A DNA stretch of 38,357 nt from an uncultured Gammaproteobacteria bacterium. GTDB taxonomy: Bacteria; Pseudomonadota; Gammaproteobacteria; GCA-002705445; GCA-002716945. A program made the translations under genes and the position numbers. Under the pieces are notes generated by a model. The model did no database searches. It had not been told where the DNA came from and saw only the letters and a list, made by a program, of their open reading frames with translations. The stretch spans positions 1-38,357 of the forward strand of contig CACLCV010000008.1 of assembly GCA_902605525.1 (NCBI GenBank). Direction: 5' to 3'. How positions within the stretch are numbered: position 1 is the first letter of the stretch; each line of letters opens with the position of its first letter. Positions 20,863 to 29,832 of this stretch are shown here, piece after piece.

Positions 20863-21744
20863 GTGATTAACGGAATAATCTTACTTAATAAATACAAATT
20901 TGTAACTTCAAACAAGGTCCTCACTCTTTTTAAAAGAAAAATGAAAATAAAAAAAGCAGGATTATTAGGAATATTAGATCCACTAGCTACAGGCGTTCTC
21001 CCTATAGTTATTGGTGAAGCTACAAAATACATTACGTATATCGAAAGTAATAAAAAAAGTTATAATGTTAAATGTAAGCTCGGTATATATAGTGAGTGTG
21101 GTGATTTTGAGTCTGAACCTATCGAATTCGATGATGAGAAATTAATAATACATAATCTGAAAGAACAAACAATTAAAGATACTCTAGCCAAATTTATTGG
21201 TGACTATATTCAGGTCCCTCCAATGTTCAGTAGCACAAAATATAATGGAAAACCTCTCTATACCTATGCTCGAAAAAATATTGAAATTAAGCGTGAACCC
21301 AAAAATAGACAGATTTATAAAATAAAATTTATATCTCTCAAATCAAATATCTTAGAATTTTCAGTTGTCTGTTCTTCTGGTACATATATTAGAACACTTG
21401 TACAAGATATTTCAAAAAAATGGGACTTACATTCATGTTTATATGGTTTGCATAGATCCGATGTAGAACCTTTTGAGAATTTTGATAATGTCACGCTAGA
21501 AAATTTAACTACTAAGAACTTTCATGAGCACTTAATTACAATACCTGATATGTTATCAAAATTGCCAAGATTATTGTGCACTGACGAAGAGATAAATAAG
21601 TTATACAATGGACTCTATATAGAAAAAAATGTAAATACTACATCAAAGTCGCTTCATAGGATTACAAGCAGAGATGACATATTTCACGGTGTTGGATTTT
21701 TTAAAGAAAATTATCTATATCCCAAAAGATTGATGAAAAGATGA
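20863..21744 (+). CDS. truB: tRNA pseudouridine(55) synthase TruB (GTG start, altered GHTGTLD motif)
   Basis: Makes pseudouridine 55 in the T loop of tRNAs and acts as a tRNA chaperone. The 293 residues start at GTG (MINGIILLNKYKFVTSN, matching NGVLLLDKP-G-TS). The catalytic aspartate is Asp39 in ILDPLATGVLP; VPPMFSSTKYNGKPLYTYAR and CSSGTYIRTLVQDI are also intact. However the nearly universal GH(T/S)G(T/A)LD reads GLLGILD here: the conserved His is Leu34 and the Thr/Ala is Ile37. A short C-terminal region (~240-293) is a divergent PUA-like domain. The Asp suggests activity is kept; the loss of His is odd. No clear ribosome site before the GTG. Confidence 0.93.
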   Translation: MINGIILLNKYKFVTSNKVLTLFKRKMKIKKAGLLGILDPLATGVLPIVIGEATKYITYIESNKKSYNVKCKLGIYSECGDFESEPIEFDDEKLIIHNLKEQTIKDTLAKFIGDYIQVPPMFSSTKYNGKPLYTYARKNIEIKREPKNRQIYKIKFISLKSNILEFSVVCSSGTYIRTLVQDISKKWDLHSCLYGLHRSDVEPFENFDNVTLENLTTKNFHEHLITIPDMLSKLPRLLCTDEEINKLYNGLYIEKNVNTTSKSLHRITSRDDIFHGVGFFKENYLYPKRLMKR

Positions 21745-21752
21745 TATTTAGT

Positions 21753-21780
21753 TTGTAATAGTGCAGGGACATGATAGAAT
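21753..21780 (+). promoter_or_regulatory. Candidate rpsO promoter
   Basis: TTGTAA (21753-21758) and TAGAAT (21775-21780) with a 16-base spacer lie in the 65-bp gap between truB and rpsO, predicting a start near 21787 and a ~23-base leader. E. coli rpsO also has its own promoter inside this operon. The leader is too short for the S15-type pseudoknot repression element to be recognised by eye. Confidence 0.45.
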
Positions 21781-21809
21781 CCACACGTTAAAGAAATAGA
21801 AAAGAAAAT

Positions 21810-22079
21810 ATGGCATTAAATAATGAAACAAAAGCTGAAATTATAAAGAAATTTAAACAGTCTGATGATGACTGCGGTTCTAGCTCAGTCCAGATAGCTC
21901 TTCTTACAGAAAATATCAATAAGCTTTCTGATCACTTTAATAAAAATAAAAAAGATAATCACTCAAGGTTGGGTCTTTTAAAGATGATCATGAAAAGAAG
22001 ATCTCTAATGAGATACCTAAAAAGAACAGATATAACTACATATGAAAAGCTAATCAAAGAACTAGGACTAAGAAAATAA
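21810..22079 (+). CDS. rpsO: 30S ribosomal protein S15
   Basis: Primary 16S rRNA-binding protein of the 30S platform. The 89 residues match the fixed family length and carry the signature [49 protein letters not shown]. rpsO-pnp is a conserved pair in most bacteria; the stop overlaps the pnp start by one base (TAATG). Confidence 0.98.
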   Translation: MALNNETKAEIIKKFKQSDDDCGSSSVQIALLTENINKLSDHFNKNKKDNHSRLGLLKMIMKRRSLMRYLKRTDITTYEKLIKELGLRK

Positions 22080-24151
22080 TGCAAACAAAAGAATTTAAAT
22101 TAGGTTCTCAAACAGTAAAAATAGATACAGGTCTCATAGCAAAGCAGGCAAACGCATCGGTAACCGTAGAAATAGATGGTACAGTCATTTTAGGTACGCT
22201 TGTCGCATCATCAGAACCTAACACAAGAGATTTTTTCCCTTTAACAGTAAATTATAATGAAAAATCTTATGCTGCAGGTAAAATACCTGGAAGTTTTTTC
22301 AAACGAGAAGGAAGACCAAGTGAAAAGGAAACATTAATAAGTCGTTTGATTGATAGACCTCTTAGGCCTTTATTTGCCGCGACTTATAACCAAGAAGTTC
22401 AAATAGTTTTAACTTTAGTGTCATACAACCCAGAAATTGATCCTGAAGTTCCAGCATTAATTGCCGCATCAACATGTGTTAAGCTTGCGGGTTTACCATT
22501 TAATGGAACATTGGGTGCAGTTAAAGTTGGTTATGAAAATAATGAATATGTTCTTAACCCTACATCATCACAGCTTGAGACATCTCTCCTAGATTTGACA
22601 GTAGCTGGGACAAACAATGCTGTCTTAATGGTTGAGTCAGAGGCTAAAGAACTTACTGAAAAACAAATGCTAGATGCTGTCAATTTTGGACATGATAAAA
22701 TGCAGGTTATCATAAAAGCTATCGACGAGCTAGTTAGTGAAATGGGTGTAAATGTTATGGAAGCAGAACCTGCAGAAGATAACTCAGAGTTATACAATTT
22801 TATGAAAACAAAATATGGTAATGAAATATCTGATGCATATCAAATAACTATCAAGCAAGACAGATATGAGAAACTATCAACATTAAAAGAGGATATAATG
22901 TCTAATGAAGCTTCTGATGAAGACCACAATTCAGAAAAATTATCCGCAGTTTTTAATGATTTAAAAAAAGATATTGTAAGAGAAAGAATTCTAAGTGGCG
23001 AAAAAAGGATTGATGGAAGAGATAGTTCGACAGTAAGACCTATATCCGTTCAAACAGGTGTCTTACCGAGGACTCATGGTTCTGCGTTATTCACCAGAGG
23101 CGAGACCCAAGCCCTAGTAGTCGCTACATTAGGCACAAATAAGGATGCTCAAATAATTGATTCACTAAATGGCAGGGTTGATGATTCATTTATTTTTCAT
23201 TATAACTTCCCACCATATTCTGTGGGAGAAATTGGAATGATTGGCTCACCAAAAAGAAGAGAAATTGGTCATGGAAAACTAGCTAGAAGAGGTGTACAAG
23301 CAGTGATGCCATCTTTAGAAGATTTTCCATATACAATTAGAGTTGTATCAGAAATTACTGAATCAAATGGTTCTAGCTCTATGGCTTCAGTATGTGGTTC
23401 AAGCTTGGCAATGATGGATGCTGGTATTCCTTTAAAAGGACCTGTTGCAGGTATTGCTATGGGTTTAGTAAAAGAAGGCGATAGACATGTAGTTCTTACT
23501 GATATTCTTGGTGATGAGGATCACTTAGGTGATATGGATTTCAAGGTAGCAGGTACTGAATCTGGTATTAACGCACTTCAAATGGACATCAAGATAGATG
23601 GAATTACTTCTGACATTATGGAGACGGCTTTAAGTCAAGCAAAAGAAGCAAGACTACATATTCTAACTGAAATGAATAAAGAGTTAAGCGAACCAAGAGA
23701 CGATGTATCTCAATTTGCACCTAGATATACTACGATGAAAGTCGATCAATCTAAGATTGCTGAAGTTATTGGTAAGGGTGGTGCAGTCATTAAATCAATA
23801 GTCGAGCAAACAGGTGCAGTTATAGATATAAATGATGACGGTGTTATTAAAATAGCTGCCTCTGATCAATCAAAAAGTGATCATGCAAAGTCAATAATAG
23901 AGGAAATCACAGCTGGTCCACAAGTTGATAAAATTTATGAAGGAAAAGTAGCAAAAATAATGGACTTTGGTGCATTTGTTGCAATCACACCTAATAAGGA
24001 TGGTCTAGTTCACATATCACAAATCAGCGAAGATAGAGTCAAAGATGTTAAAGATGTATTATCTGAAGGTGATATGGTTAAGGTAAGAGTTCTAGAAGTT
24101 GATAAACAAGGAAGAGTGAAACTAACAATGAAAGGTATAGATCAAGACTAG
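22079..24151 (+). CDS. pnp: Polyribonucleotide nucleotidyltransferase (PNPase)
   Basis: Phosphorolytic 3'-5' exoribonuclease, a trimer and degradosome partner in mRNA decay. The 690 residues contain the first RNase PH domain (~11-145), a helical linker, the second RNase PH domain (~315-480, with [16 protein letters not shown] and [13 protein letters not shown]), a KH domain (~555-610, [17 protein letters not shown]) and an S1 domain (~620-690, [15 protein letters not shown]). Standard domain order, but slightly short at the C terminus compared with E. coli, which has an additional tail. Last gene of the rimP operon; seven bases separate its stop from the stop of convergent dksA. Confidence 0.98.
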   Translation: MQTKEFKLGSQTVKIDTGLIAKQANASVTVEIDGTVILGTLVASSEPNTRDFFPLTVNYNEKSYAAGKIPGSFFKREGRPSEKETLISRLIDRPLRPLFAATYNQEVQIVLTLVSYNPEIDPEVPALIAASTCVKLAGLPFNGTLGAVKVGYENNEYVLNPTSSQLETSLLDLTVAGTNNAVLMVESEAKELTEKQMLDAVNFGHDKMQVIIKAIDELVSEMGVNVMEAEPAEDNSELYNFMKTKYGNEISDAYQITIKQDRYEKLSTLKEDIMSNEASDEDHNSEKLSAVFNDLKKDIVRERILSGEKRIDGRDSSTVRPISVQTGVLPRTHGSALFTRGETQALVVATLGTNKDAQIIDSLNGRVDDSFIFHYNFPPYSVGEIGMIGSPKRREIGHGKLARRGVQAVMPSLEDFPYTIRVVSEITESNGSSSMASVCGSSLAMMDAGIPLKGPVAGIAMGLVKEGDRHVVLTDILGDEDHLGDMDFKVAGTESGINALQMDIKIDGITSDIMETALSQAKEARLHILTEMNKELSEPRDDVSQFAPRYTTMKVDQSKIAEVIGKGGAVIKSIVEQTGAVIDINDDGVIKIAASDQSKSDHAKSIIEEITAGPQVDKIYEGKVAKIMDFGAFVAITPNKDGLVHISQISEDRVKDVKDVLSEGDMVKVRVLEVDKQGRVKLTMKGIDQD

Positions 24152-24178
24152 TCCTGCATTAGTCCATCTGAGTTTTTT
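24139..24178 (+). terminator. Probable terminator after pnp, overlapping dksA 3' end
   Basis: Arms AGAT-caa-GACTA (24139-24150) and TAGTC-c-ATCT (24160-24169) can pair with a small internal loop, followed by GAG and TTTTTT (24173-24178). The left arm is pnp coding, the right arm and T-run are the end of dksA on the other strand. Nine pairs, mostly A:T, so strength is uncertain. Confidence 0.45.
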
Positions 24179-24590
24179 CTAACTTTTCATGCCTTTCTTG
24201 AGCTTCGATTGAAAGTGTAGCTATAGGCCTAGCTTCTAATCTTTTTATTCCTATTGGTTCACCTGTATCCTCGCAGTAACCATAAGACCCATCATCTATT
24301 CGATTAAGCGCTTGATCAATTTTTGATATTAACTTTCTCTCTCTATCACGAGTTCTTAATTCTAATCTAAATTCTTCCTCTTGTGTTGCTGCATCATTTG
24401 GATCTGATAATTTAGACGAGTCTTGTTTCATATGATCCATTGTTTTTTCAGCTTCTGACATGAGTAATTTTTTCCATGAGTAAAGAATATTTTTAAAGTG
24501 ATTAATCTGTTCTAAAGACATATAGTTTTCACCTTTTTTAGGTTTATATGGTTTGAAGTTAAGATATTTCTCTAAATTAGATGTAGCCAT
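24159..24590 (-). CDS. dksA: RNA polymerase-binding transcription factor DksA, zinc-finger-less type
   Basis: Works with ppGpp in the secondary channel of RNA polymerase, repressing rRNA and activating amino-acid promoters. The 143 residues keep the coiled-coil tip residues Asp63, Asp66 and Ala68 (SDPNDAATQEEEF) and the conserved RDRERKLISKI. Of the four zinc-binding cysteines of E. coli DksA only Cys106 remains (GYCEDTGEPIGIKRLEARP); the others are Thr109, Ser127 and Ala130. This is the known non-zinc DksA form, common in alphaproteobacteria and some gammaproteobacteria. The N-terminal segment before MSLEQINHF aligns with E. coli, supporting the start. Convergent with pnp, downstream of xseA. 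Confidence 0.94.
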   Translation of the reverse strand: MATSNLEKYLNFKPYKPKKGENYMSLEQINHFKNILYSWKKLLMSEAEKTMDHMKQDSSKLSDPNDAATQEEEFRLELRTRDRERKLISKIDQALNRIDDGSYGYCEDTGEPIGIKRLEARPIATLSIEAQERHEKLEKTQMD

Positions 24591-24637
24591 ACCGATAGAT
24601 TATTTTGCTATTTGTTTGACATCATAGCAAGTCTTTT

Positions 24638-25960
24638 TTACTTTTTTCTTTCAACATGTATTGAACCATCAGATAGTTGTATTTGAAGCTCGCAATGTAA
24701 CGTAACATCATTAATACTTTTTACAATTTTATTATTTTTGTCTCTGACAATGGCGTAACCTTGACTTAATAATAAATTAGGATTAATTTGCTTTATTTGT
24801 TGTAACTTAAGATTAATAATTTCTTTTCGAGTAATAATTTTAGAATTTAAAGTCTTTTTTATATTTCTAAATACTTTATTGATAACAATACTATAATCAT
24901 CAATATTTATTGATAACTCTTTTACTAACCTCATCTGTCTGTATTTATAATCTTCTACAGACTTATTGCTTATTTTAAATTTATTCTCTAAAGCTTTACT
25001 TAATAATTTTCTCTTGTGATTAAATTCTTTTGAAATATCACTAATAATCTTTATAGGTCTACTTATTTTAATAATAGCTAAAAAACCTTTTAATTTATTT
25101 TGTAATGAAGTAATTAAATTATTGCTTAATTTCATAAGTGCAATTTCAATATAATCTATGTCTTGTTTAAGTGTTAGGATGTCAGGAACTGATTTAATAG
25201 CTGCAGCTGTAGGAGTTTCTTGCGCAGAGTCCGATGCGTAATCTGCAAGTGTTACATCCGGTTTATGTCCAATTCCAGTAATGGTGGGTATTGATGAAGC
25301 AGATATCTCTCTTACCAAATTTTCATCATTAAATGCCATTAGGTCTTGAAGTGAGCCGCCACCTCGTACGATTAAAACAACATCCACGAAAGCATCTTTA
25401 TTTATTCTTTTGAGCTGTTTAATTAAATTTCTTGGAGCTAGTTCACCTTGAACTATAGATGGATATATATAAAGCTTTGATAAAGGATATTTTTCATTTA
25501 GTTTAGAGCAGACATCTTTAAGAGCATGGCTATCTTGTGCTGTTAATATTCCTATTGCACCAGGATATCTAGGTAAATCTTTCTTATTATCAAATATACC
25601 TTCATCAGATAGTTTCTTTTTAAGCTTTTCAATTTCTTTTTTTATAAACCCATCACCAAACTCTGATAATTCAATTATATTAAGTTGAAATTGTGCAAAA
25701 CCAGCATAAAAATCTACTTTTGCTGAGACTATTACTTCTTTGTGCAGATATTCGGATAAATCAAGACTATTTAAAGAACCTTTCCACATAACACAACTAA
25801 CTGTACTATTTAAGTTGCTATCTCTTAATTTAAAATATTGATGACCTCTTGAGGATCTATAATCCGATATTTCACCTTTGACCGTAATAGGGTATTGAAA
25901 AGCAAGCAAAATTGCTTCTCTAGCTTCAGTATTAAGTTCAGAAACGCTATATATTTTCAT
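24638..25960 (-). CDS. xseA: Exodeoxyribonuclease VII large subunit
   Basis: With the small subunit XseB (not in this window) degrades single-stranded DNA to oligonucleotides, acting in repair. The 440 residues have an N-terminal OB-fold (~1-95, VKGEISDYRSSRGHQYFKLRD), the catalytic domain (~115-290) with GILTAQDSHALKDV, VDVVLIVRGGGSLQDLMAFND and ITGIGHKPDVTLADYASDSAQETPTAAA, and a lysine-rich helical coiled-coil region (~290-400). Diverges from guaB with a 42-bp shared gap; dksA follows 47 bases downstream on the same strand. Confidence 0.97.
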   Translation of the reverse strand: MKIYSVSELNTEAREAILLAFQYPITVKGEISDYRSSRGHQYFKLRDSNLNSTVSCVMWKGSLNSLDLSEYLHKEVIVSAKVDFYAGFAQFQLNIIELSEFGDGFIKKEIEKLKKKLSDEGIFDNKKDLPRYPGAIGILTAQDSHALKDVCSKLNEKYPLSKLYIYPSIVQGELAPRNLIKQLKRINKDAFVDVVLIVRGGGSLQDLMAFNDENLVREISASSIPTITGIGHKPDVTLADYASDSAQETPTAAAIKSVPDILTLKQDIDYIEIALMKLSNNLITSLQNKLKGFLAIIKISRPIKIISDISKEFNHKRKLLSKALENKFKISNKSVEDYKYRQMRLVKELSINIDDYSIVINKVFRNIKKTLNSKIITRKEIINLKLQQIKQINPNLLLSQGYAIVRDKNNKIVKSINDVTLHCELQIQLSDGSIHVERKK

Positions 25961-25983
25961 TTTTTAACTTTTCGTAAATAGAT

Positions 25984-26004
25984 ATTCTATGTATAATATA
26001 GAAT
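25984..26004. promoter_or_regulatory. Palindromic divergent promoter between xseA and guaB
   Basis: A perfect inverted repeat ATTCTAT (25984-25990) / ATAGAAT (25998-26004) surrounds GTATAAT. The plus-strand -10 TATAAT is at 25992-25997; the minus strand offers TATACA/TATTAT over the same bases. Plus-strand transcription would start around 26003-26005, on the guaB ATG itself. The dyad could also be an operator that governs both genes. No convincing -35 is visible (TTTTCG at 25969-25974 fits poorly). Confidence 0.5.
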
Positions 26005-27493
26005 GGTAGGTAGGACACATCAATCACGAACTAAAGTATTTTCTGAAGAAGCTCTAGCTTTTGATGACGTCTTACTTGTACCATCTTACTCTGATATCTT
26101 ACCTATAAATGTAAATTTATCATCTTTTTTGACTAAATCTTTAGAATTAAAAACTCCTATAATATCAGCTGCAATGGATACAGTTACAGAATCAAAAATG
26201 GCTATCACACTTGCAAGTGAAGGAGGGATAGGAATCATACACAAAAATTTATCTATAGATGATCAGGCTAAACAAGTGAGATTTGTAAAAAAATATGAAA
26301 GTGGCGTCATAAATAACCCTGTTACCGCCAATGCGAGTTCAACAGTCTCTGAGATTAATAAAATTACAGAACGATTTGGTATATCTGGTGTGCCAATAGT
26401 AGATAATAAAAATCTGATTGGCATTGTCACTAATAGGGACCTTAGATTTGTGGAAAACTCAAATACTAAAGTGTCATCTATAATGACTCCTAAAGATAAG
26501 TTGATTACTGTGACAGAAAATTATACTAAAAAGAAAGTTATAGATTTATTAAGAAAAAATAGGATTGAAAAAGTATTAATTGTTAACAGTAAATACCAAT
26601 TAAAAGGAATGATTACTTTCAAAGATATACAAAAATCATCTACATACCCAAATGCATCAAAAGATATAAACGGTAGTCTGTTAGTTGGTGCAGCTGTGAG
26701 CACAAGCAAAGAATCCTTTGAAAGAATTGATGCTTTAGTTAAAGAAAATGTTGACGTAATTACTATTGATACTGCTCATGGACATTCTAAATCTGTTATT
26801 GATACTCTAAAGTATATTAAAAATAAATATCCTGCTCAACAAGTAATAGTTGGAAATATAGCGACTGCTGATGCTGCTGAACTCTTAATTAAGAATGGTG
26901 CAGATGCAATAAAAGTAGGAATAGGCCCTGGCTCAATCTGTACTACGAGAATAGTAGCTGGAGTTGGTGTGCCGCAACTTTCAGCAATCTATCATTGTTC
27001 TAAAATAGCAAATAAACATAAAATACCATTAATAGCAGATGGTGGAATACGATATTCTGGTGATATTGCTAAAGCAATAGCCGCTGGCGCTGACTCTGTT
27101 ATGTTAGGTGGCCTTCTTGCAGGTACGGATGAATCACCAGGTGAAGTAGAGATGTTTGAGGGAAGAACTTACAAGTCTTATCGTGGAATGGGATCAATTG
27201 GAGCTATGCAAAGCGGCTCTAAAGATAGATATTTTCAAGATCATCACAGTGAAAGTAAAAAACTTATACCAGAAGGCATAGAAGGCAGAGTTCCATATAA
27301 AGGAACCATGAAAACAATCCTTCATCAACTAACAGGTGGGTTGCGATCCAGTATGGGATATTTAGGTTGTAAAAATATAAAATTAATGAAAACAAAAACC
27401 AATTTTATAAAAATTTCTAATTCTTCAAAAATAGAGAGTCACACTCATGATGTTGCAATTGTAAAAGAGCCTCCAAATTATCAACCTAAATAA
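26003..27493 (+). CDS. guaB: Inosine-5'-monophosphate dehydrogenase
   Basis: Oxidises IMP to XMP with NAD+, the committed step of GMP synthesis. The 496 residues form a TIM barrel with two CBS domains inserted (~95-215). Visible are [15 protein letters not shown], the catalytic Cys313 in [26 protein letters not shown] and the flap SKDRYFQ, then EGRVPYKG. The N terminus is about nine residues longer than in E. coli, but no ATG, GTG or TTG lies between codon 1 and the conserved [11 protein letters not shown], so ATG 26003 is the only usual start. The -10 box ends 5 bases before it and there is no ribosome site, suggesting leaderless translation. Overlaps guaA by one base. Confidence 0.97.
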   Translation: MVGRTHQSRTKVFSEEALAFDDVLLVPSYSDILPINVNLSSFLTKSLELKTPIISAAMDTVTESKMAITLASEGGIGIIHKNLSIDDQAKQVRFVKKYESGVINNPVTANASSTVSEINKITERFGISGVPIVDNKNLIGIVTNRDLRFVENSNTKVSSIMTPKDKLITVTENYTKKKVIDLLRKNRIEKVLIVNSKYQLKGMITFKDIQKSSTYPNASKDINGSLLVGAAVSTSKESFERIDALVKENVDVITIDTAHGHSKSVIDTLKYIKNKYPAQQVIVGNIATADAAELLIKNGADAIKVGIGPGSICTTRIVAGVGVPQLSAIYHCSKIANKHKIPLIADGGIRYSGDIAKAIAAGADSVMLGGLLAGTDESPGEVEMFEGRTYKSYRGMGSIGAMQSGSKDRYFQDHHSESKKLIPEGIEGRVPYKGTMKTILHQLTGGLRSSMGYLGCKNIKLMKTKTNFIKISNSSKIESHTHDVAIVKEPPNYQPK

Positions 27494-29037
27494 TGATATC
27501 TGAAAGAGATTTAATTCTAATTCTAGATTTTGGTTCCCAATACACACAGTTGATTGCGAGGCGAATACGTGAACAGGGAATTTATAGTCTTGTAAAATCA
27601 TATGATACTGATATTAGCGAAATAGGGAACTTGAACCCAAAGGGTATAATTTTAAGTGGTGGACCAAATTCTGTAAACTTAAAGCAAACACTCAGGCCCT
27701 GCAAAGAGATATTTTCCTTAGAAATACCTATATTAGGAATATGTTATGGTATGCAATTACTTTCTAAAGAATTCGGAGGGAAGGTAATTAAGTCAAGCAA
27801 AAAAGAATTTGGTGATTCAAAATTCAAAATCAGTAAAAAATCCCAAATATTTAAAGATATCAAAATTAATATAGAACATAAAGTTTGGATGAGTCACTCA
27901 GATAAAGTGATTAATGTTCCTAAAAACTTTACTAAAATTGGAGAAAGCACAAATTCAAAAATTGCAGCATTTGAAAATACAAACGCAGATATTTTTGGAA
28001 TTCAATTTCATCCCGAGGTAACACATACATCTATTGGAAAAAAAATACTCAAAAACTTTATTTTGATTTGTAAATGTAAGAAATCATGGACAGCAAGTAA
28101 AATTAGTAAAGAGATGATTCATAAAATTAAATCAGATATTGGAGATGATAAAGTAATACTTGCGCTGTCTGGCGGTGTCGATTCTTCAGTTGTAGCAGCA
28201 ATATTAAGTAAGGCTATTGGAAAGCAGCTATCATGTATTTTCATTGACACTGGATTATTGAGAAAAAATGAGACAATTGAAGTGAAAAATATTACTTCTT
28301 CATTAAAAATAAATCTTATAACTGTTGATGCTTCAAGAAAATTCTTGTTAGCACTTCGTGGAGTGAAGGATCCGGAGAAAAAGAGAAAAATTATTGGAAA
28401 ATGCTTTATAGATATCTTTAATGCTGAAGCTAAAAAAATTAAAAATGTAAAATATCTTGGTCAAGGAACTATTTATCCTGATGTAATTGAATCATCATCA
28501 AAAAACTCTGAGTCAGATGTTATTAAATCACATCATAATGTTGGTGGTCTCCCTAAAAAAATGAAATTAAAGCTTGTTGAACCTATAAGAGATTTATTTA
28601 AAGACGAAGTGAGAAAGGTAGGTCTTGAGCTTGGTTTACCTAAAGCTTTAATTAACAGACATCCATTCCCAGGTCCAGGTTTAGCGGTTCGAATACTTGG
28701 AGAGATCAATCATGAGAAGATAAAAATCCTTCAAGAAGTAGATCATATCTTTATTGATGAATTAAGAAATCAAAATTTATATAATAAAATAGATCAAGCT
28801 TTAGCAGTCTTAATACCCTCAAAATCTGTTGGTGTTATGGGCGATAAGAGACAGTATGGATATGTTATTGCGTTGAGAGCAGTGAACACGACAGATTTTA
28901 TGACTGCATCAGCTTGTCAGATAAGTCATCAAACTTTAAATAATATTTCTACAAGAATAGTGAATGAAGTCAACGGTGTAGCAAGAGTGGTTTATGATAT
29001 TACATCAAAGCCACCTGGAACAATAGAGTGGGAGTAA
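27493..29037 (+). CDS. guaA: GMP synthase (glutamine-hydrolysing)
   Basis: Converts XMP to GMP with ATP and glutamine. The 514 residues contain the class I glutamine amidotransferase domain (1-~195; catalytic Cys84 in GICYGMQLL and His in FHPEVTHT), the ATP-pyrophosphatase loop LALSGGVDSSVVAA (~220-232) and the C-terminal dimerisation domain ending in the conserved KPPGTIEWE. Forms a two-gene operon with guaB, with start and stop overlapping (TAATG). Nothing unusual. Confidence 0.98.
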   Translation: MISERDLILILDFGSQYTQLIARRIREQGIYSLVKSYDTDISEIGNLNPKGIILSGGPNSVNLKQTLRPCKEIFSLEIPILGICYGMQLLSKEFGGKVIKSSKKEFGDSKFKISKKSQIFKDIKINIEHKVWMSHSDKVINVPKNFTKIGESTNSKIAAFENTNADIFGIQFHPEVTHTSIGKKILKNFILICKCKKSWTASKISKEMIHKIKSDIGDDKVILALSGGVDSSVVAAILSKAIGKQLSCIFIDTGLLRKNETIEVKNITSSLKINLITVDASRKFLLALRGVKDPEKKRKIIGKCFIDIFNAEAKKIKNVKYLGQGTIYPDVIESSSKNSESDVIKSHHNVGGLPKKMKLKLVEPIRDLFKDEVRKVGLELGLPKALINRHPFPGPGLAVRILGEINHEKIKILQEVDHIFIDELRNQNLYNKIDQALAVLIPSKSVGVMGDKRQYGYVIALRAVNTTDFMTASACQISHQTLNNISTRIVNEVNGVARVVYDITSKPPGTIEWE

Positions 29038-29068
29038 GCCTTTAACCTTCAAAATTATTTTAGATTAT

Positions 29069-29422
29069 ATGAGACATAATCTTAATTTTATTTATGATAA
29101 TTGGTTAGTAATTACTGCTGCATTATCAGTTGTCATAATATTCTTCTCATTCTTTTCAGTAACTTCTCATTCTATGATACAAAGCACTGATAAATATTTA
29201 CATACAGCCGCATATTTTTTTTTAAGCTTTTCTGCTTCTCTTAGAAAACCAACTAATTATATTTTAATATTTATTTATTTTATCTTCTTTGGAATTGTAA
29301 TTGAATTGATACAGCCATATTTTGATCGCTATTTTGAATTATCAGACATTTTGGCTAACTCTCTTGGTATTTTTTTAGCAATAACTTTTGCAGATTTCCT
29401 CAGAAAATATTATTCTTATTAA
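29069..29422 (+). CDS. Small VanZ-like membrane protein
   Basis: A 117-residue integral membrane protein with four predicted helices (about 11-30, 42-58, 62-83, 92-112). It shows the VanZ-like pattern: Asp-Lys then His in STDKYLHTAAYFFLSFSA, G-IELIQP followed by R in the loop, and ELSDILANSLGIFLA. The family is named from a teicoplanin-resistance protein, but most members in proteobacteria have no known function, so no role is assigned. It lies 31 bases after guaA with no visible terminator between, and directly before the ArsC-like gene (TAAATG). Confidence 0.75.
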   Translation: MRHNLNFIYDNWLVITAALSVVIIFFSFFSVTSHSMIQSTDKYLHTAAYFFLSFSASLRKPTNYILIFIYFIFFGIVIELIQPYFDRYFELSDILANSLGIFLAITFADFLRKYYSY

Positions 29423-29773
29423 ATGTCAGAGGCACTTTTTTATCATAACCCTAAATGTAGTAAATCCAGAAAAGCCCTTGAAATAATTGGTACTCATAAT
29501 ATTAATACTAAAGTAATACTTTATCTTAAAGATAAAATTACTAAGAGTATGCTTAAAGAGATACTTGATTCATCTGGACTATCGATTAGAGATATTATCA
29601 GAAGTAATGAAAGGGAATATAGAGAGAATAATCTAGATAATCTTAATCTTACCAAAGATGAACTTCTGGATCTTATACTCAAACACCCTAAACTACTTCA
29701 ACGGCCAGTATTTGTTTTCAAAAATAAAGCAATTATAGGTCGACCGCCTGAAGATGTTCTAAAAATTATATAA
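29423..29773 (+). CDS. ArsC-family (glutaredoxin-coupled) arsenate reductase-like protein
   Basis: A 116-residue thioredoxin-fold protein of the ArsC/Spx/YfgD family. All residues used by E. coli plasmid ArsC occur at the same numbers: Cys12 in HNPKCSKSRKAL, Arg60 in DIIRSN, Arg94 in LQRPVFV and Arg107 in GRPPEDVL. This supports a reductase using glutathione and glutaredoxin. No arsenic efflux pump or ArsR regulator is nearby, so it may be a chromosomal ArsC/YfgD-type protein whose true substrate is not known. Starts right after the VanZ-like gene stop. Confidence 0.85.
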   Translation: MSEALFYHNPKCSKSRKALEIIGTHNINTKVILYLKDKITKSMLKEILDSSGLSIRDIIRSNEREYRENNLDNLNLTKDELLDLILKHPKLLQRPVFVFKNKAIIGRPPEDVLKII

Positions 29774-29781
29774 ATTTATAG

Positions 29782-29810
29782 TTGTACCTCTCAAATAGTT
29801 CATATATCAT
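29782..29810 (+). promoter_or_regulatory. lexA-dinB promoter
   Basis: TTGTAC (29782-29787) and TATCAT (29805-29810) with a 17-base spacer is the best-spaced promoter of the window. Expected start is about 29817, giving a leader of only ~15 bases before the lexA ATG, and no ribosome site is seen. Confidence 0.65.
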
Positions 29811-29832
29811 ATGAGAACTTAATGAGAACTTA
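29811..29832 (+). promoter_or_regulatory. Tandem-repeat LexA operator candidate GAAC-N7-GAAC
   Basis: Two perfect head-to-tail copies of ATGAGAACTTA (29811-29821 and 29822-29832) directly follow the -10 box and cover the expected start of transcription. They give GAAC at 29815-29818 and 29826-29829 spaced by 7 bases, which on the other strand is GTTC-N7-GTTC, the direct-repeat LexA box known in alphaproteobacteria. Position between -10 and lexA ATG fits autorepression. Confidence 0.6.

Noticed and set aside
24605-24637. TTGCTAT/ATAGCAA hairpin followed by a T-rich run between dksA and xseA
   Set aside because: The T-run is the lysine codons at the xseA end, the loop is 12 bases and the stem is weak. 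On the plus strand it would end an antisense dksA transcript, but there is no other evidence for one.
29798-29818. GTTC-N13-GAAC dyad across the lexA -10
   Set aside because: The spacing matches no LexA box that I know, and the perfect tandem GAAC-N7-GAAC explains the second half-site better.
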